This document shows positions 45,045-53,869 of a stretch of 64,000 nt of DNA, one piece after another; the stretch's first letter is position 1, and every line of letters starts with the position of its first letter. The stretch spans positions 124,001-188,000 of the forward strand of contig JABUMY010000005.1 of assembly GCA_013327885.1 (NCBI GenBank). The letters are read 5' to 3'. Source of the stretch: Flavisolibacter longurius (lineage in GTDB: Bacteria; Bacteroidota; Bacteroidia; Chitinophagales; Chitinophagaceae). Under the pieces are notes generated by a model, which worked only from the letters and a program-made list of their open reading frames with translations, was not told the origin of the DNA and ran no database searches. The position numbers and the translations under genes are program-made.

Positions 45045-45249
45045 ATTGCTTCTAATTTGCTTTTCCAACATTAATCGGCGTAAATTATGACGTAATGTCT
45101 ATCCTACTGTCTATTTAATCGGAAACAATCAACATAACAGTTCAATAAATTAACTTACCCTAAACCTCTTAACGCAACTGTCCAATAACTTAATAACCTA
45201 ATAACTCATTAACTCCTCAACCTAAACCTTCACCTCAACCTTTAATCCC

Positions 45250-45798
45250 TCAAACCAACACCACCTCATCCTTTTCGTCCTTTTCCTGCCACAAAACCTT
45301 TACTTTTTGGGTAATGATGGAGTCGATTGATCTGCCAATGTAATCGGCCTGGATAGGCAGTTGGCGGCTGTAACGACGATCGATCAGTACCATTAGTTCC
45401 ACTTTGGCCGGACGGCCAAAATCCATCAGGGCATCCAGTGCGGCACGAATGGTTCGGCCGGTATACAGCACATCGTCAATCAGCACAACGTTCTTGTCTT
45501 CCACGGAAAAATTTATGTCCATCGGGTTGGGCATGTGGATCTCCTTGCGCACATCGTCGCGGTAAAACGTAATGTCCAGCTTACCGTATCCAAAACTATC
45601 CGCTTCGCCGCTTTGCCGGATCTCGTTTACGATCCGGTCGGAAAGCAACACACCACGCGGCTGCAAACCAATGATTACTGTGTTGTCTAACCGCACATGA
45701 TTTTCCAGTACCTGGTGGGCTAATCGCTTAATTGTTAAATTTATCTGTTGGTTGGTAAGAAGCGTTTTCAAAAAGGAAATTTTGATAAAAATAGGCAT
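45250..45798 (-). CDS. pyrR: PyrR-type bifunctional regulator / uracil phosphoribosyltransferase
   Basis: 182 residues from the ATG at 45798 (MPIFIKISF), close to the usual 180; a longer in-frame extension runs through a terminator and was rejected. The PRPP loop VVLIDDVLYTGRTIRAALDAL is complete and DNTVIIGLQPRGVLLSDRI is the family N-terminal segment. PyrR attenuates pyr operon transcription in Gram-positive bacteria; in this phylum its RNA-binding role is less clear. It follows the porin genes on the same strand, after a terminator. Confidence 0.9.
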   Translation of the reverse strand: MPIFIKISFLKTLLTNQQINLTIKRLAHQVLENHVRLDNTVIIGLQPRGVLLSDRIVNEIRQSGEADSFGYGKLDITFYRDDVRKEIHMPNPMDINFSVEDKNVVLIDDVLYTGRTIRAALDALMDFGRPAKVELMVLIDRRYSRQLPIQADYIGRSIDSIITQKVKVLWQEKDEKDEVVLV

Positions 45799-45831
45799 TC
45801 CACAGGGAAAGAATGTTGCATCCTGTCCACA

Positions 45832-45864
45832 AAAAAAGCTCCGCCGTGCGGAGCTTTTTTCAAT
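45832..45864. terminator. Terminator between the porin cluster and pyrR
   Basis: GCTCCGC-CGT-GCGGAGC (45838-45854) flanked by an A-run on the left and a T-run on the right, so it works for the minus-strand porin gene at 45879 and could work in both directions. Confidence 0.85.
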
Positions 45865-45878
45865 TGGTGTAAACAAAC

Positions 45879-46541
45879 TTACTTGTGACCACCAAAATGA
45901 TACATCAAACCGATCTGGATAACCCTGTTTTGGAGCTTACCAGAACTTTGCAAGGCATCATCATCGGTGTTCAATACGTTTGAGAAGCCATGGTTATAAC
46001 GGGCATGCACACCCAAACCTGTGCGAGTCATATAACCAATGCCACCCGACCACATAAAGTCCAGGTCTTTTCTTGCATCTTTTACATCAGCAGAAGTGTT
46101 GGCGGTGATGTTGTCGCGGCTGCCGCTTAACAGGTAACCCAGCATAGGACCGGTTTCAATGATAAATCCGCCTTTTGTCATTACCTGCAAGGTTACAGGG
46201 GCTGCATACAAGTAATCCAGGTCTTCTTCGTAATTGGTAGAACCTTCCCGTATCTTACTACCCTGCTTGCTGTACGTTAAACTCGGCTTCAACGATACCA
46301 TGCCGCCGATGGGTACATTCACAAAGGCTCCTGCATGAAATGCGGTTTTGGAATTGGTTGAAGGTGCAGCGCCATTGGCAAAATCACCTCCATTGGCATC
46401 TAACCGGGCAAGGTTAACACCGGCATCCAATCCAAAATGGACCTTGTTCATTCTTGGTGTTCTCAATTGGGGGTTGGAGTCCTGCGCAACCACGGCCACA
46501 CTTGCAACTACTGCGAAAGCAAATACACTAATCTTTTTCAT
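45879..46541 (-). CDS. Outer-membrane beta-barrel protein, porin-family copy 1
   Basis: 220 residues from ATG at 46541 (MKKISVFAFAV); signal peptide ending SVAVVAQ. The start of the barrel (VHFGLDAGVNLARLDANG) corresponds to FGLKGGLNVSTL and IGLKGGLNLASW in copies 2 and 3, and all end with QVGLMYHFG-type final strands. Matches the OMP_b-brl_2 type of 8-strand barrel. Part of a four-gene array; copies 1 to 3 are clearly related. Function unknown. Confidence 0.82.
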   Translation of the reverse strand: MKKISVFAFAVVASVAVVAQDSNPQLRTPRMNKVHFGLDAGVNLARLDANGGDFANGAAPSTNSKTAFHAGAFVNVPIGGMVSLKPSLTYSKQGSKIREGSTNYEEDLDYLYAAPVTLQVMTKGGFIIETGPMLGYLLSGSRDNITANTSADVKDARKDLDFMWSGGIGYMTRTGLGVHARYNHGFSNVLNTDDDALQSSGKLQNRVIQIGLMYHFGGHK

Positions 46542-46624
46542 ACGCATATTTTTTTGACAGCTAGTGTTTTACAAAAAAAGGGCCGCAGTATCTGGGGTGT
46601 GGAAAACAAGTGCTTTACTTTTTA

Positions 46625-47236
46625 TCAGCGCTTTGGTTTGGTGGCTGACTTGGTTTTATGCTTGTGATCGAAAAGATAGAATACACCTACCTGAAAGACG
46701 CCATTTTTTGCCGTTCCGGGATCGGTTTTGTACACATTGGTAAGACCGATATTGTAGCGGGCATCTACACCAAAACCCGAATAACCAAGGTAGCTTAATC
46801 CCAATGGTATAGACACATCAACCGCTTTGTAATCGCTTGTCTTGCGAAGATTCAGTTCCTGGTCATTTACCTTGTCGCTTACGCCAACCAAAAACCCAAC
46901 CTGCGGGCCACCCTGCAGGCGAAAACCATTGGCAAAATTGTATTGCAGCAGGAAAGGAACATTGATGTAGCTAAGGTTTAGCACCATCTTGTCGCTTGCG
47001 TTATAAGGCAGTTTTGCTCCCTGGCTGGAATAATAAATTTCCGGTTGAAGAGAGAAGGACGGCGTCCAGTGAATATGCGCCAATCCACCCACATGAAAAC
47101 CCGTTTTCCAGTCTGCATCCGGTCCGTTCAGTGTCGACACATTCAGTCCTCCCTTTAAGCCAAACTTTGGCTCATCCTGTGCCATTGCGGCAAAGCTTAC
47201 CAGCATGGCTACAACAAAAGCATTGATTTTCTTCAT
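46625..47236 (-). CDS. Outer-membrane beta-barrel protein, porin-family copy 2
   Basis: 203 residues, signal peptide ending AAMAQ. FGLKGGLNVSTLNG, GGPQVGFLVGVSDKVNDQ and YNIGLTNVYK show close relation to copy 3 (AGPQVGFLMDVKDKVEDI, YNLGLTNINE). A basic tail HKHKTKSATKPKR follows the last strand, which is unusual for a barrel that should end at the last strand. The 5' leader resembles that of copy 1. Confidence 0.82.
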   Translation of the reverse strand: MKKINAFVVAMLVSFAAMAQDEPKFGLKGGLNVSTLNGPDADWKTGFHVGGLAHIHWTPSFSLQPEIYYSSQGAKLPYNASDKMVLNLSYINVPFLLQYNFANGFRLQGGPQVGFLVGVSDKVNDQELNLRKTSDYKAVDVSIPLGLSYLGYSGFGVDARYNIGLTNVYKTDPGTAKNGVFQVGVFYLFDHKHKTKSATKPKR

Positions 47237-47261
47237 AAAAAGAATTTTGCTAGCAGTTTAT

Positions 47262-47291
47262 CAAAAAAAAGGCCGCATTGCTGCGGCCTGA
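47262..47291 (-). terminator. Terminator between porin copies 2 and 3
   Basis: GGCCGC-ATTGCT-GCGGCC (47271-47288), followed on the minus strand by eight T. It lies after copy 3 and in front of copy 2, so each gene is likely separate transcriptionally. Confidence 0.8.
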
Positions 47292-47315
47292 CAAAGTTGT
47301 TGTTATGGGTTATGA

Positions 47316-47897
47316 TCACCTGCCAAATTTATAGGTGAGACCAACCTGCAAAACATTGTTCTTGATCTTGTTGCTGCCACCCTCGTTGATGTTGGTTAAG
47401 CCAAGATTGTAACGGGCATCAAAACCTATGGGCGAAACGCCTGAATATCCAACACCAAATCCAAGCGAAACGTCTGTGGATTTAAAATCCTCTTTTGAGA
47501 AAAAGCCGGTTTCAATGTCTTCCACTTTGTCTTTTACATCCATCAGGAAGCCGACCTGCGGGCCAGCCTGCGCATACAAACCGCCGCCTACTTTGGCCTG
47601 CAGCATAACCGGGATGTTGATATAATTCATTTGAAGGTTGTGCTCCTGGTTGCCAGGATTGTATTTGGTTCCCTGGCTGGAGTACACCACTTCTGGCTGC
47701 ACGGCAAAATTGGGACTGACATTGAAGTTGGCGAAAAGTCCGGCATTAAAGCCAACGCGGTTTTGATAATTGACACTGCTACCGTTGTTTGACCAGGAAG
47801 CAAGGTTTAATCCGCCTTTTAATCCAATACCCGGAACTTGCGCCTGCATGGCAAAAGCAGCCATCACAAAGAGGGCAACTAAACTGATCTTTTTCAT
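47316..47897 (-). CDS. Outer-membrane beta-barrel protein, porin-family copy 3
   Basis: 193 residues, signal peptide ending FAMQAQ. IGLKGGLNLASWSNNG, FAVQPEVVYSSQGTKY and FDARYNLGLTNI are the shared motifs, and the chain ends QVGLTYKFGR. It belongs with copies 1 and 2 to one family by spacing of these motifs. Function unknown. Confidence 0.82.
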   Translation of the reverse strand: MKKISLVALFVMAAFAMQAQVPGIGLKGGLNLASWSNNGSSVNYQNRVGFNAGLFANFNVSPNFAVQPEVVYSSQGTKYNPGNQEHNLQMNYINIPVMLQAKVGGGLYAQAGPQVGFLMDVKDKVEDIETGFFSKEDFKSTDVSLGFGVGYSGVSPIGFDARYNLGLTNINEGGSNKIKNNVLQVGLTYKFGR

Positions 47898-48029
47898 AGT
47901 TGACGTTTTAATTTCTATTGTAAAAACAAAAAAGAGGCCGTAAATAGGTAAAGCAAGCGCAACGGTATTAATGAAATGCTATAATGTGACACGTTTCTTC
48001 CACAACAATTATCATCTTGTTGGCAGGCA

Positions 48030-48066
48030 TATAAAAAAACAAAAGACCGGATCAACCGGTCTTTTG
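48030..48066 (-). terminator. Terminator of the fourth barrel gene
   Basis: Perfect 11-bp arms CAAAAGACCGG (48040-48050) and CCGGTCTTTTG (48056-48066), followed on the minus strand by seven T. It ends the gene at 48093. Confidence 0.9.
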
Positions 48067-48092
48067 TTATTGCTGAGAAGGTGATTGTTTGG

Positions 48093-48626
48093 TTAGTTAG
48101 AACCACCCAGTGAAAAACTTTTGGCAACACGCAGTCCAAAAAATCCAACACTGCCTCCGTCTTTGGTTGAAGACTGGTAACGCAGGCCCAGATCAATTCC
48201 GCCAACCTGGTAACCTGCTCCGGCAGCCCAGGTAAATGCACCTTCTGAATCACTGCCAGATTCGCCTAACATTTTTGCCTTCACCCGCATGATACCATAT
48301 CCAACTTGTGGCTCAACATAAAAACCACCAAAGTTGTGACGGTAGCCCGCAAGGATAGGAAGAAGGCCTGTGGTCATGCTAAGTTCGTCGGATGAATTTT
48401 TCATTTTAAATGAAGTGTAGCCGACTGTTGCTGTAATTTGTCCGGCTGTTCCGATACCAAACAAAGCTTTTGCAGAACCACCAATACCAAGCTTGAAGGC
48501 TTCACCGAAATCGCCTGTTGGTAACCCAACTTCAGGGCCGATGCTGATTTCGTTTTTTCCTGATTGTGCGAAGCTTGCTGAAGCGATAGCAACCACTGCT
48601 GCCATGGTAAGAAATACTTTTCTCAT
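48093..48626 (-). CDS. Outer-membrane beta-barrel protein, more distant copy
   Basis: 177 residues from the ATG at 48626 (MRKVFLTMAAVVAIASASFAQ); a longer in-frame extension lacks a signal. The barrel starts ISIGPEVGLPTGDFGEAFKLG and ends FGLRVAKSFSLGG. It is only loosely similar to copies 1 to 3 and may be an independent family member. It is followed by a perfect terminator. Confidence 0.8.
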   Translation of the reverse strand: MRKVFLTMAAVVAIASASFAQSGKNEISIGPEVGLPTGDFGEAFKLGIGGSAKALFGIGTAGQITATVGYTSFKMKNSSDELSMTTGLLPILAGYRHNFGGFYVEPQVGYGIMRVKAKMLGESGSDSEGAFTWAAGAGYQVGGIDLGLRYQSSTKDGGSVGFFGLRVAKSFSLGGSN

Positions 48627-48756
48627 AAGAAACTTTTTTTCGTTTTTGTAGGTTAATAATTTCTTCTGCAAAGATGAAGCGGCCAGCAAGCGATTCAAAA
48701 TTATCCATCCGATAGTATAACACTTCATACAACGAAAATTACGCTTCATGCGAGGG

Positions 48757-48790
48757 CACAAAAAAAGACGCTATTTCAGCGTCTTTTTTC
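48757..48790. terminator. Terminator after pruA
   Basis: AAAGACGCTATTTCAGCGTCTTT (48765-48787 core, 8-bp arms), with an A-run on the left for the minus-strand gene pruA and a T-run on the right. Confidence 0.85.
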
Positions 48791-48814
48791 AGTTGTTGAT
48801 GATGGTTTATCGAC

Positions 48815-50458
48815 TTAGATGCCTTCGCTTTCGCCACGCAAAAACGGGTAGCGGTAATCGGTAGGCGGTACAAATGTTTCCTTAATGGTTCGGGCACTTA
48901 ACCAACGGTACAGGTTGAGCATAGAGCCGGCTTTGTCGTTGGTACCGCTGGCACGGGCGCCGCCAAAGGGCTGCTGCCCAACCACGGCACCGGTAGGCTT
49001 GTCGTTGATATAAAAATTACCGGCAGCATTGCGCAAACGTTCTGTTGCCAGTTCCACCGCAAAACGGTCGTTAGCAATAACAGAGCCTGTCAATGCATAC
49101 GGCGATGTTTCATCAACTAGGTGCAAGGTTTCGCCAAACAGGGCTTCATCATATATATAAATGGTAAGCACCGGTCCAAAGATCTCTTCACACATGGAAA
49201 CGTACTTGGGATCTTTTGCTTCGATAACCGTTGGCTGAATAAAATAGCCTTTTGTTTTATCGGTAGTACCACCCACCAAAATACTGGCATCACCTGATGC
49301 CTTTGCATTGTTGATGTAGTTGGAAATCTTATCAAAACTTTTTTCGTCGATCACCGCGTTGATGAAATTGCCAAGGTCTTCCACCGTACCCATAGTAAAT
49401 GAATTCACGCCTTCTACCAACAAGCGCTTTACTTCGTCTGCCATGTTAGAAGGGATATAAGCACGGCTGGCGGCAGAACATTTTTGTCCCTGGTATTCAA
49501 AAGCACCACGCAACAGAGCTGTTGCCACCACTTGCGGATCGGCAGAGCTATGTGCGATCACAAAATCTTTTCCGCCGGTCTCTCCTACAATACGCGGATA
49601 GCTTTTATAGTTCGCCACGTTTTCACCAATGGTCTTCCACATCTGGTTGAACACTCCTGTAGAACCTGTAAAATGAACCCCGGCAAAATTGCGGTGCGAA
49701 AAACAAACCTTGCCTAACGTAGGGCCATCAACATAAATGAGATTGATAACACCATCGGGCAGACCGGCCTCTTTTAATATGCGCATGAACATCTGTGCCG
49801 AATACACCTGTGTATGCGCCGGCTTCCACACCACCACGTTGCCGCACATAGCAGCACTCGTTGGCAGGTTTCCACCGATAGCAGTAAAATTGAAGGGTGT
49901 AATGGCCAGTACAAATCCTTCGAGCGGACGGTACTCTGTGCGGTTGTGCATGCCGGCACCGCTGATGGGCTGCTGCTTATAGATTTCGCTGAGGAAGTGA
50001 ACATTGAAGCGCAGAAAATCGATCAGTTCGCAGGCGCTGTCGATCTCGGCCTGGTAAACGCTTTTGCTTTGTCCCAGCATGGTGGTGCCGTTCATATGGT
50101 AACGGTACTTTGTAGCAATGAGTTCAGCAGCACGAAGAAAGATGCCGGCACGGTCTTCCCAGGCCATGTTAGCCCAGGCTTCTTTGGCAGCCAATGCGGC
50201 TTCAATGGCTTGCGTTACGTGGCTCTCGTCACCGGCATGGTAATGACCCAGGGTATGGGCAATCTCGTGCGGTGGATGCATGCTCACCTGCTTGCCGGTG
50301 CGAACTTCTTCGCCGCCGATATACATGGGCACATCGATCTGTTCTTTTTTCAAGTCAGCCAGCGTTTTTTTCAATGCCGCCCTTTCCGGCGTTCCGGGTG
50401 CATAGCTGAGTACCGGTTCGTTGGTGGGTAAGGGATAAGAGAAATAGCCAAAATTCAT
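48815..50458 (-). CDS. pruA: L-glutamate gamma-semialdehyde dehydrogenase
   Basis: 547 residues, the single-function P5C dehydrogenase form. HFTGSTGVFNQMW (NAD site), the general base Glu in VGETGGKDF and the nucleophile Cys in YQGQKCSAASR are all present, and EEIFGPVLTIY ends the substrate-site region. It oxidises glutamate semialdehyde, the second step of proline catabolism. No proline dehydrogenase gene is adjacent. The preceding small membrane-protein gene is 27 bases upstream. Confidence 0.97.
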   Translation of the reverse strand: MNFGYFSYPLPTNEPVLSYAPGTPERAALKKTLADLKKEQIDVPMYIGGEEVRTGKQVSMHPPHEIAHTLGHYHAGDESHVTQAIEAALAAKEAWANMAWEDRAGIFLRAAELIATKYRYHMNGTTMLGQSKSVYQAEIDSACELIDFLRFNVHFLSEIYKQQPISGAGMHNRTEYRPLEGFVLAITPFNFTAIGGNLPTSAAMCGNVVVWKPAHTQVYSAQMFMRILKEAGLPDGVINLIYVDGPTLGKVCFSHRNFAGVHFTGSTGVFNQMWKTIGENVANYKSYPRIVGETGGKDFVIAHSSADPQVVATALLRGAFEYQGQKCSAASRAYIPSNMADEVKRLLVEGVNSFTMGTVEDLGNFINAVIDEKSFDKISNYINNAKASGDASILVGGTTDKTKGYFIQPTVIEAKDPKYVSMCEEIFGPVLTIYIYDEALFGETLHLVDETSPYALTGSVIANDRFAVELATERLRNAAGNFYINDKPTGAVVGQQPFGGARASGTNDKAGSMLNLYRWLSARTIKETFVPPTDYRYPFLRGESEGI

Positions 50459-50485
50459 TTTGTACTGTTTTTCAAAGATGATAAA

Positions 50486-50848
50486 TTATGCAAGGGCAAC
50501 CTGACCGGTTGCTTCAAATTCAAATACATGTCCGCGGGTTTGCCGGTAAAGGCGCTGCATAACAACATCGGTTACACAGTTACCCACAACATTGCGGTAA
50601 ACCGTAGCCAGCGTATAAAAAGGCCCGTAAGGAACAGCCCACCATCCAAGCAATAGCGTGATGATGGTAAACGGAAGGCCTTTGACAAAAGCATTTTGGT
50701 TTCTGCGCAAAAAATATACAGGTGAGCGGTACCGGTAGGTCACCACCAGCAGCGAGATGCACCAGGTGTATTGCACGAAGCTTCCGCCCTGGTAAATTTC
50801 GTCCTGGATCTGTGCGATGTTCCAGCCGTGTATACCTTTTATTTTCAT
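50486..50848 (-). CDS. Hypothetical small membrane protein
   Basis: 120 residues. The N-terminal part reads MKIKGIHGWNIAQIQDEIYQGGSF...; two hydrophobic stretches (about 28-45 and 58-75, GLPFTIITLLLGWWAVPYGPF) suggest two membrane passes. I recall Bacteroidota proteins of this type annotated only as hypothetical, and have no function for it. The gap of 27 bases to pruA suggests cotranscription. Confidence 0.65.
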   Translation of the reverse strand: MKIKGIHGWNIAQIQDEIYQGGSFVQYTWCISLLVVTYRYRSPVYFLRRNQNAFVKGLPFTIITLLLGWWAVPYGPFYTLATVYRNVVGNCVTDVVMQRLYRQTRGHVFEFEATGQVALA

Positions 50849-51150
50849 GCGCAGTTTTGTTTGTTTGCGTTTGTCGGTAAAAAGGGTTTATACGGATTGT
50901 TTATGCTGTCGATAGAAACATGTAGCTCCGTAGAAGTCATTCTCATTACACAGCCTCTTTCTAAAAACAAGGCCCGCTTTCGGTGTGAGTCACAGGCTTT
51001 AGACATTCTTCCCTCCGGCTCTCCCTAGTTCGACCCCTACGGGGCCGCGTGAAAATGATGTTGGTCTTTTTCTACCAAGGTGTGGCTCCTACGGAGCCTT
51101 TGGCCTACCACATATTCAACCAAAATCCTATGCTACCTTAAGAGATTTGT
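50849..51150. other. Intergenic region with palindromes
   Basis: About 300 bases without a gene. It holds CCCCTACGGGG (51034-51044) and GGCTCCTACGGAGCC (51084-51098), two hairpins sharing the core CCTACGG and separated by 39 bases; a GTAGCTCCGTAG-like word is near 50922. The tandem repeat adjacent to prfB follows. Confidence 0.6.
51034..51098. repeat. Pair of CCTACGG-core palindromes
   Basis: CCCC-TAC-GGGG (51034-51044) and GGCTCC-TAC-GGAGCC (51084-51098). I recall this word pair as dispersed intergenic repeats of Bacteroidota. No T-run follows either. Confidence 0.6.
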
Positions 51151-51223
51151 TCCAAACTCCAAACTCCAAACTCCAAACTCCAAACTCCAAACTCCAAACT
51201 CCAAACTCCAAACTCCAAACTCC
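51151..51223. repeat. 7-bp tandem repeat directly after prfB
   Basis: About 10.4 copies of TCCAAAC with no variation, ending one base before the prfB stop codon (51225-51227) on the plus strand. On the prfB mRNA it reads UAA followed at once by (GGAGUUU)n. No other copy of this unit was found in the window. Confidence 0.9.
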
Positions 51224-51224
51224 C

Positions 51225-52317
51225 TTACGCTTCCTGTTCTTTCTCCAGCATCAGGTAGGCTTTGATAAAGCCATCCAGGTCGCCATCCATTACAGGTCCC
51301 ACGTTGCCGACTTCATAATCGGTGCGATGGTCCTTGATCATTTTATACGGATGGAAAACATAGCTGCGTATTTGCGAGCCCCACTCGATCTTTTTCTTGT
51401 TGGCGTTAGCCGCATTCTTCAGTTCTTCCCGCTTGCGCAATTCTTCTTCATACAGGCGGCTTTTCAGCATCTGCATGGCTTTTTCGCGGTTGCCAATTTG
51501 CGAACGTTCGGTTTGGCAAACCACAACAATACCCGTTGGAATGTGTGTCAGGAAAACCTTTGTTTCCACCTTGTTTACGTTCTGGCCACCGGCGCCGCCG
51601 CTACGGGCTGTTTCCATTTTTACATCAGCGTCTTTCACCTCGATGTTAATGGAATCATCTACCAGCGGATATACAAATACGGAAGCAAAGGATGTATGTC
51701 TACGGGCATTGCTATCAAAAGGCGAGATGCGCACCAGGCGGTGCACGCCACTTTCTGCTTTTAAAAAGCCGTAGGCAAACGGTCCGTCAAACTGGAATGT
51801 GCAGGTTTTAATACCGGCGCCATCGCCGTCAACCCAATCCAATACAGTAACCGACCAGCCTTGCTTTTCGCCATACATGCGGTACATGCGGGCCAGTATT
51901 TCCGACCAATCCTGGCTTTCGGTACCACCGGCGCCGGAATTGATTTGCAGTACAGCCGGGAGTTCGTCTTCGGGTTGATTGAGCGTACTTTTAAACTCAG
52001 CTTCTTCGATAGCTTCGGTAGCCTTTTGGTAGGCAGCTTTTACATCCTCCTCCGTGCCCTCGCCTTCTTTCCAGAATTCAAAAAGCACGGCAAAGTCTTC
52101 CACAAGCGTGTTGACCTCTTCGTAGAGATTGACCCAGAATTCGTTTAGCTTGGTTTCTTTCAGGATGGCAGTTGCCCGCTGGTTATCGTCCCAAAAGCCG
52201 GGAGAGAGAGAAAGCTGTTTGTCTTGTGCTATTTTCTGTTCACGGTTCTCGACGTCAAAGAAACCTCCTCAGGACAAGCACACGGTCCCTCATATCTTTA
52301 ATTTGCTCTTGTGTCAT
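51225..52317 (-). CDS. prfB: Peptide chain release factor 2 with programmed +1 frameshift
   Basis: 363 residues after frameshift. Translation starts at ATG 52317; codons 1-20 end at CTT before an in-frame TGA (52257-52255) in CTTTGAC, then continue in the +1 frame from GAC at 52256 to the stop at 51225. An anti-SD word AGGAGG (52269-52264) lies three bases upstream of CTT, the classic RF2 layout. The UGA-recognition tripeptide SPF is in RISPFDSN and GGQ is in [16 protein letters not shown]2 ends translation at UGA and UAA and limits its own synthesis through the frameshift. A 7-bp repeat array touches its 3' end. Confidence 0.96.
52254..52269 (-). promoter_or_regulatory. prfB programmed frameshift site
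   Basis: AGGAGG-TTT-CTT-TGA-C: Shine-Dalgarno-like word, spacer of three bases, slippery CTT and the stop codon in one frame. When RF2 is scarce the ribosome slips to GAC and makes full RF2. Confidence 0.95.
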
Positions 52318-52473
52318 AGTGGGTGCGAAGATAGTGTCTTTCGCCAAACGCCTTTCCCTTTTTACCGGTACGCCAGCTTCCCTAATGGTGCGAACCTTCC
52401 TTTTTTCAGCCCTGCAAAAAGGCGTAACTTATGCTGGCAAAGCTTTTGTTCAAGTAAAGTAGAATACCCTGTT

Positions 52474-52632
52474 ATGTACTTTATTGAAATCATCAACACG
52501 CTTACGCTAACAGACAATGGCCTTAGCCTGGTTGCGGCGTTGGTCATTACCGGCCTTTTTGGTGCGCAGTACCGCAAACTTTCCCTGCAGCAAAAACGGG
52601 AAAAAATGTTACAGAAGTTTTTGAAGGACTAA
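52474..52632 (+). CDS. Possible small membrane protein, 52 residues
   Basis: ATG at 52474 in the gap between prfB and rpoD. The product has one hydrophobic segment (LSLVAALVITGLFGAQY, about 18-34) and a basic helix (RKLSLQQKREKMLQKFLKD), like many small membrane peptides. It is divergent from prfB, and a hairpin AACAGCC...GGCTGTT (about 52644-52676) follows. The assignment rests on composition and position only. Confidence 0.4.
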   Translation: MYFIEIINTLTLTDNGLSLVAALVITGLFGAQYRKLSLQQKREKMLQKFLKD

Positions 52633-52772
52633 ACCAAAAAGAAACAGCCCCTGTCTTTTGGGACAAAGGCTGTTCTAAAACCCATCAATTTGCTATTTTA
52701 AACGTGAGAACCGGAACGTGAATCAGCTGATGGCTCTTTTTTCACGTTTACCGTTTGGCGTTTCCACGTCGC

Positions 52773-53630
52773 TTATCCCAGGTATGCCTTCAAGGCGCTG
52801 CTGTAGCGGGCTTTCTGCAGGCGCTTGATCGCTCTTTCTTTGATCTGGCGGATGCGCTCCTTGGTCAGGTCGTATTTCTGCCCGATCTGTTCAATGGTGG
52901 TGCCGTTTTCACCGTCCAAACCAAAATAAGCGTTTACGATCTCAGCTTCACGCGGCGACAAAGATTTCAGCACACGGCGTATCTCGTTGCGCAGCGAATC
53001 TTTCATCACATCATCATCGGTATCATCGCTTCCTTCCAGCAGGTCACCCATGGCCACATCTTCAGCTTCGTGCACGGGGGCATCCAGCGAAGTGTGACGG
53101 GTGTTGCTTTGAAAAATATTGTTGATCTCTGTTTCGCTCATTTCCAGGATGTCGGCCAGTTCTTCGGTTGACGGCTCCCTTTCATGCTCTTGCTCAAAAG
53201 CCATGTAAGCCTTGTTGGCTTTGTTATACGTACCGATCTTGTTCTGGGGCAGACGAACGAGGCGGCCTTGTTCTGCCAAAGCCTGTAAAATAGACTGACG
53301 GATCCACCACACAGCGTAAGAGATGAATTTAAAACCTTTGGTTTCATCAAAACGCTGGGCGGCTTTTATCAGACCCAGGTTGCCTTCGTTAATTAGATCA
53401 CTCAGCGACAAACCCTGGTGTTGATATTGTTTCGCTACCGATACCACGAAGCGAAGGTTGGCCTGAACGAGTTTATCCAGTGCCCGCTGATCGCCCATTT
53501 TGATCCGCTGGGCGAGGGTAGTCTCTTCTTCGGGAGTGATCATGGGGATCTTGGAAATCTCCTGAAGATATTTTTCTACCGCCTGCGAATCCCTGTTGGT
53601 AATCTGGGTAGCAATTTTTAGCTGCCTCAT
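52773..53630 (-). CDS. rpoD: Primary RNA polymerase sigma factor (RpoD/SigA type)
   Basis: 285 residues, without region 1.1, as in Bacteroidota housekeeping sigma factors. Region 1.2 (DSQAVEKYLQEISKIPMI), region 2 (DLINEGNLGLIKAAQRFD and FKFISYAVWWIRQSI), region 3, and region 4 with the helix-turn-helix YDLTKERIRQIKERAIKRLQKA are complete. It directs transcription from TTTG/TAnnTTTG promoters. The protein is expected to be essential. It is single-gene, divergent from the region upstream of lgt. Confidence 0.96.
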   Translation of the reverse strand: MRQLKIATQITNRDSQAVEKYLQEISKIPMITPEEETTLAQRIKMGDQRALDKLVQANLRFVVSVAKQYQHQGLSLSDLINEGNLGLIKAAQRFDETKGFKFISYAVWWIRQSILQALAEQGRLVRLPQNKIGTYNKANKAYMAFEQEHEREPSTEELADILEMSETEINNIFQSNTRHTSLDAPVHEAEDVAMGDLLEGSDDTDDDVMKDSLRNEIRRVLKSLSPREAEIVNAYFGLDGENGTTIEQIGQKYDLTKERIRQIKERAIKRLQKARYSSALKAYLG

Positions 53631-53869
53631 AAATTAATTCCTTGAGTTATATAGATGAATGAATAAATGACAATGTACAGATACGGATAGTTGCAATGAA
53701 AAGGTTAATACCGCCCAAGACTATCGGCAAAAGTACAGCGCGGATGGCAATTCTCATAGCCAGACGCGACATTTCTTTTCTAACAAAAATTGTACTACAC
53801 TCTGCTAAAGCGGAAATGGTGTCAGGCTTGACTTCGAACAATTGGATTCTGTGTAGGCGTTGGCGTTAT

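Larger units (their letters stand above)
44703..45249. other. Intergenic region with GC-rich palindromes and word repeats
   Basis: About 550 bases without a gene. It holds a terminator (44856-44877), three GC-rich palindromes (44959-44976, 44999-45017, 45030-45044) and a low-complexity stretch of words such as AATAACTTAATAACCTAATAACTC (45157-45245 overall). The palindromes may be dispersed repeats. Confidence 0.6.

Noticed and set aside
45799-45876. Upstream extension of pyrR by 26 codons
   Set aside because: It runs through a terminator hairpin; the ATG at 45798 gives the family length.
51147-51764. Plus-strand frame coding repeats of SKLQTPN
   Set aside because: It is only the 7-bp tandem array read in one frame, running into antisense prfB.
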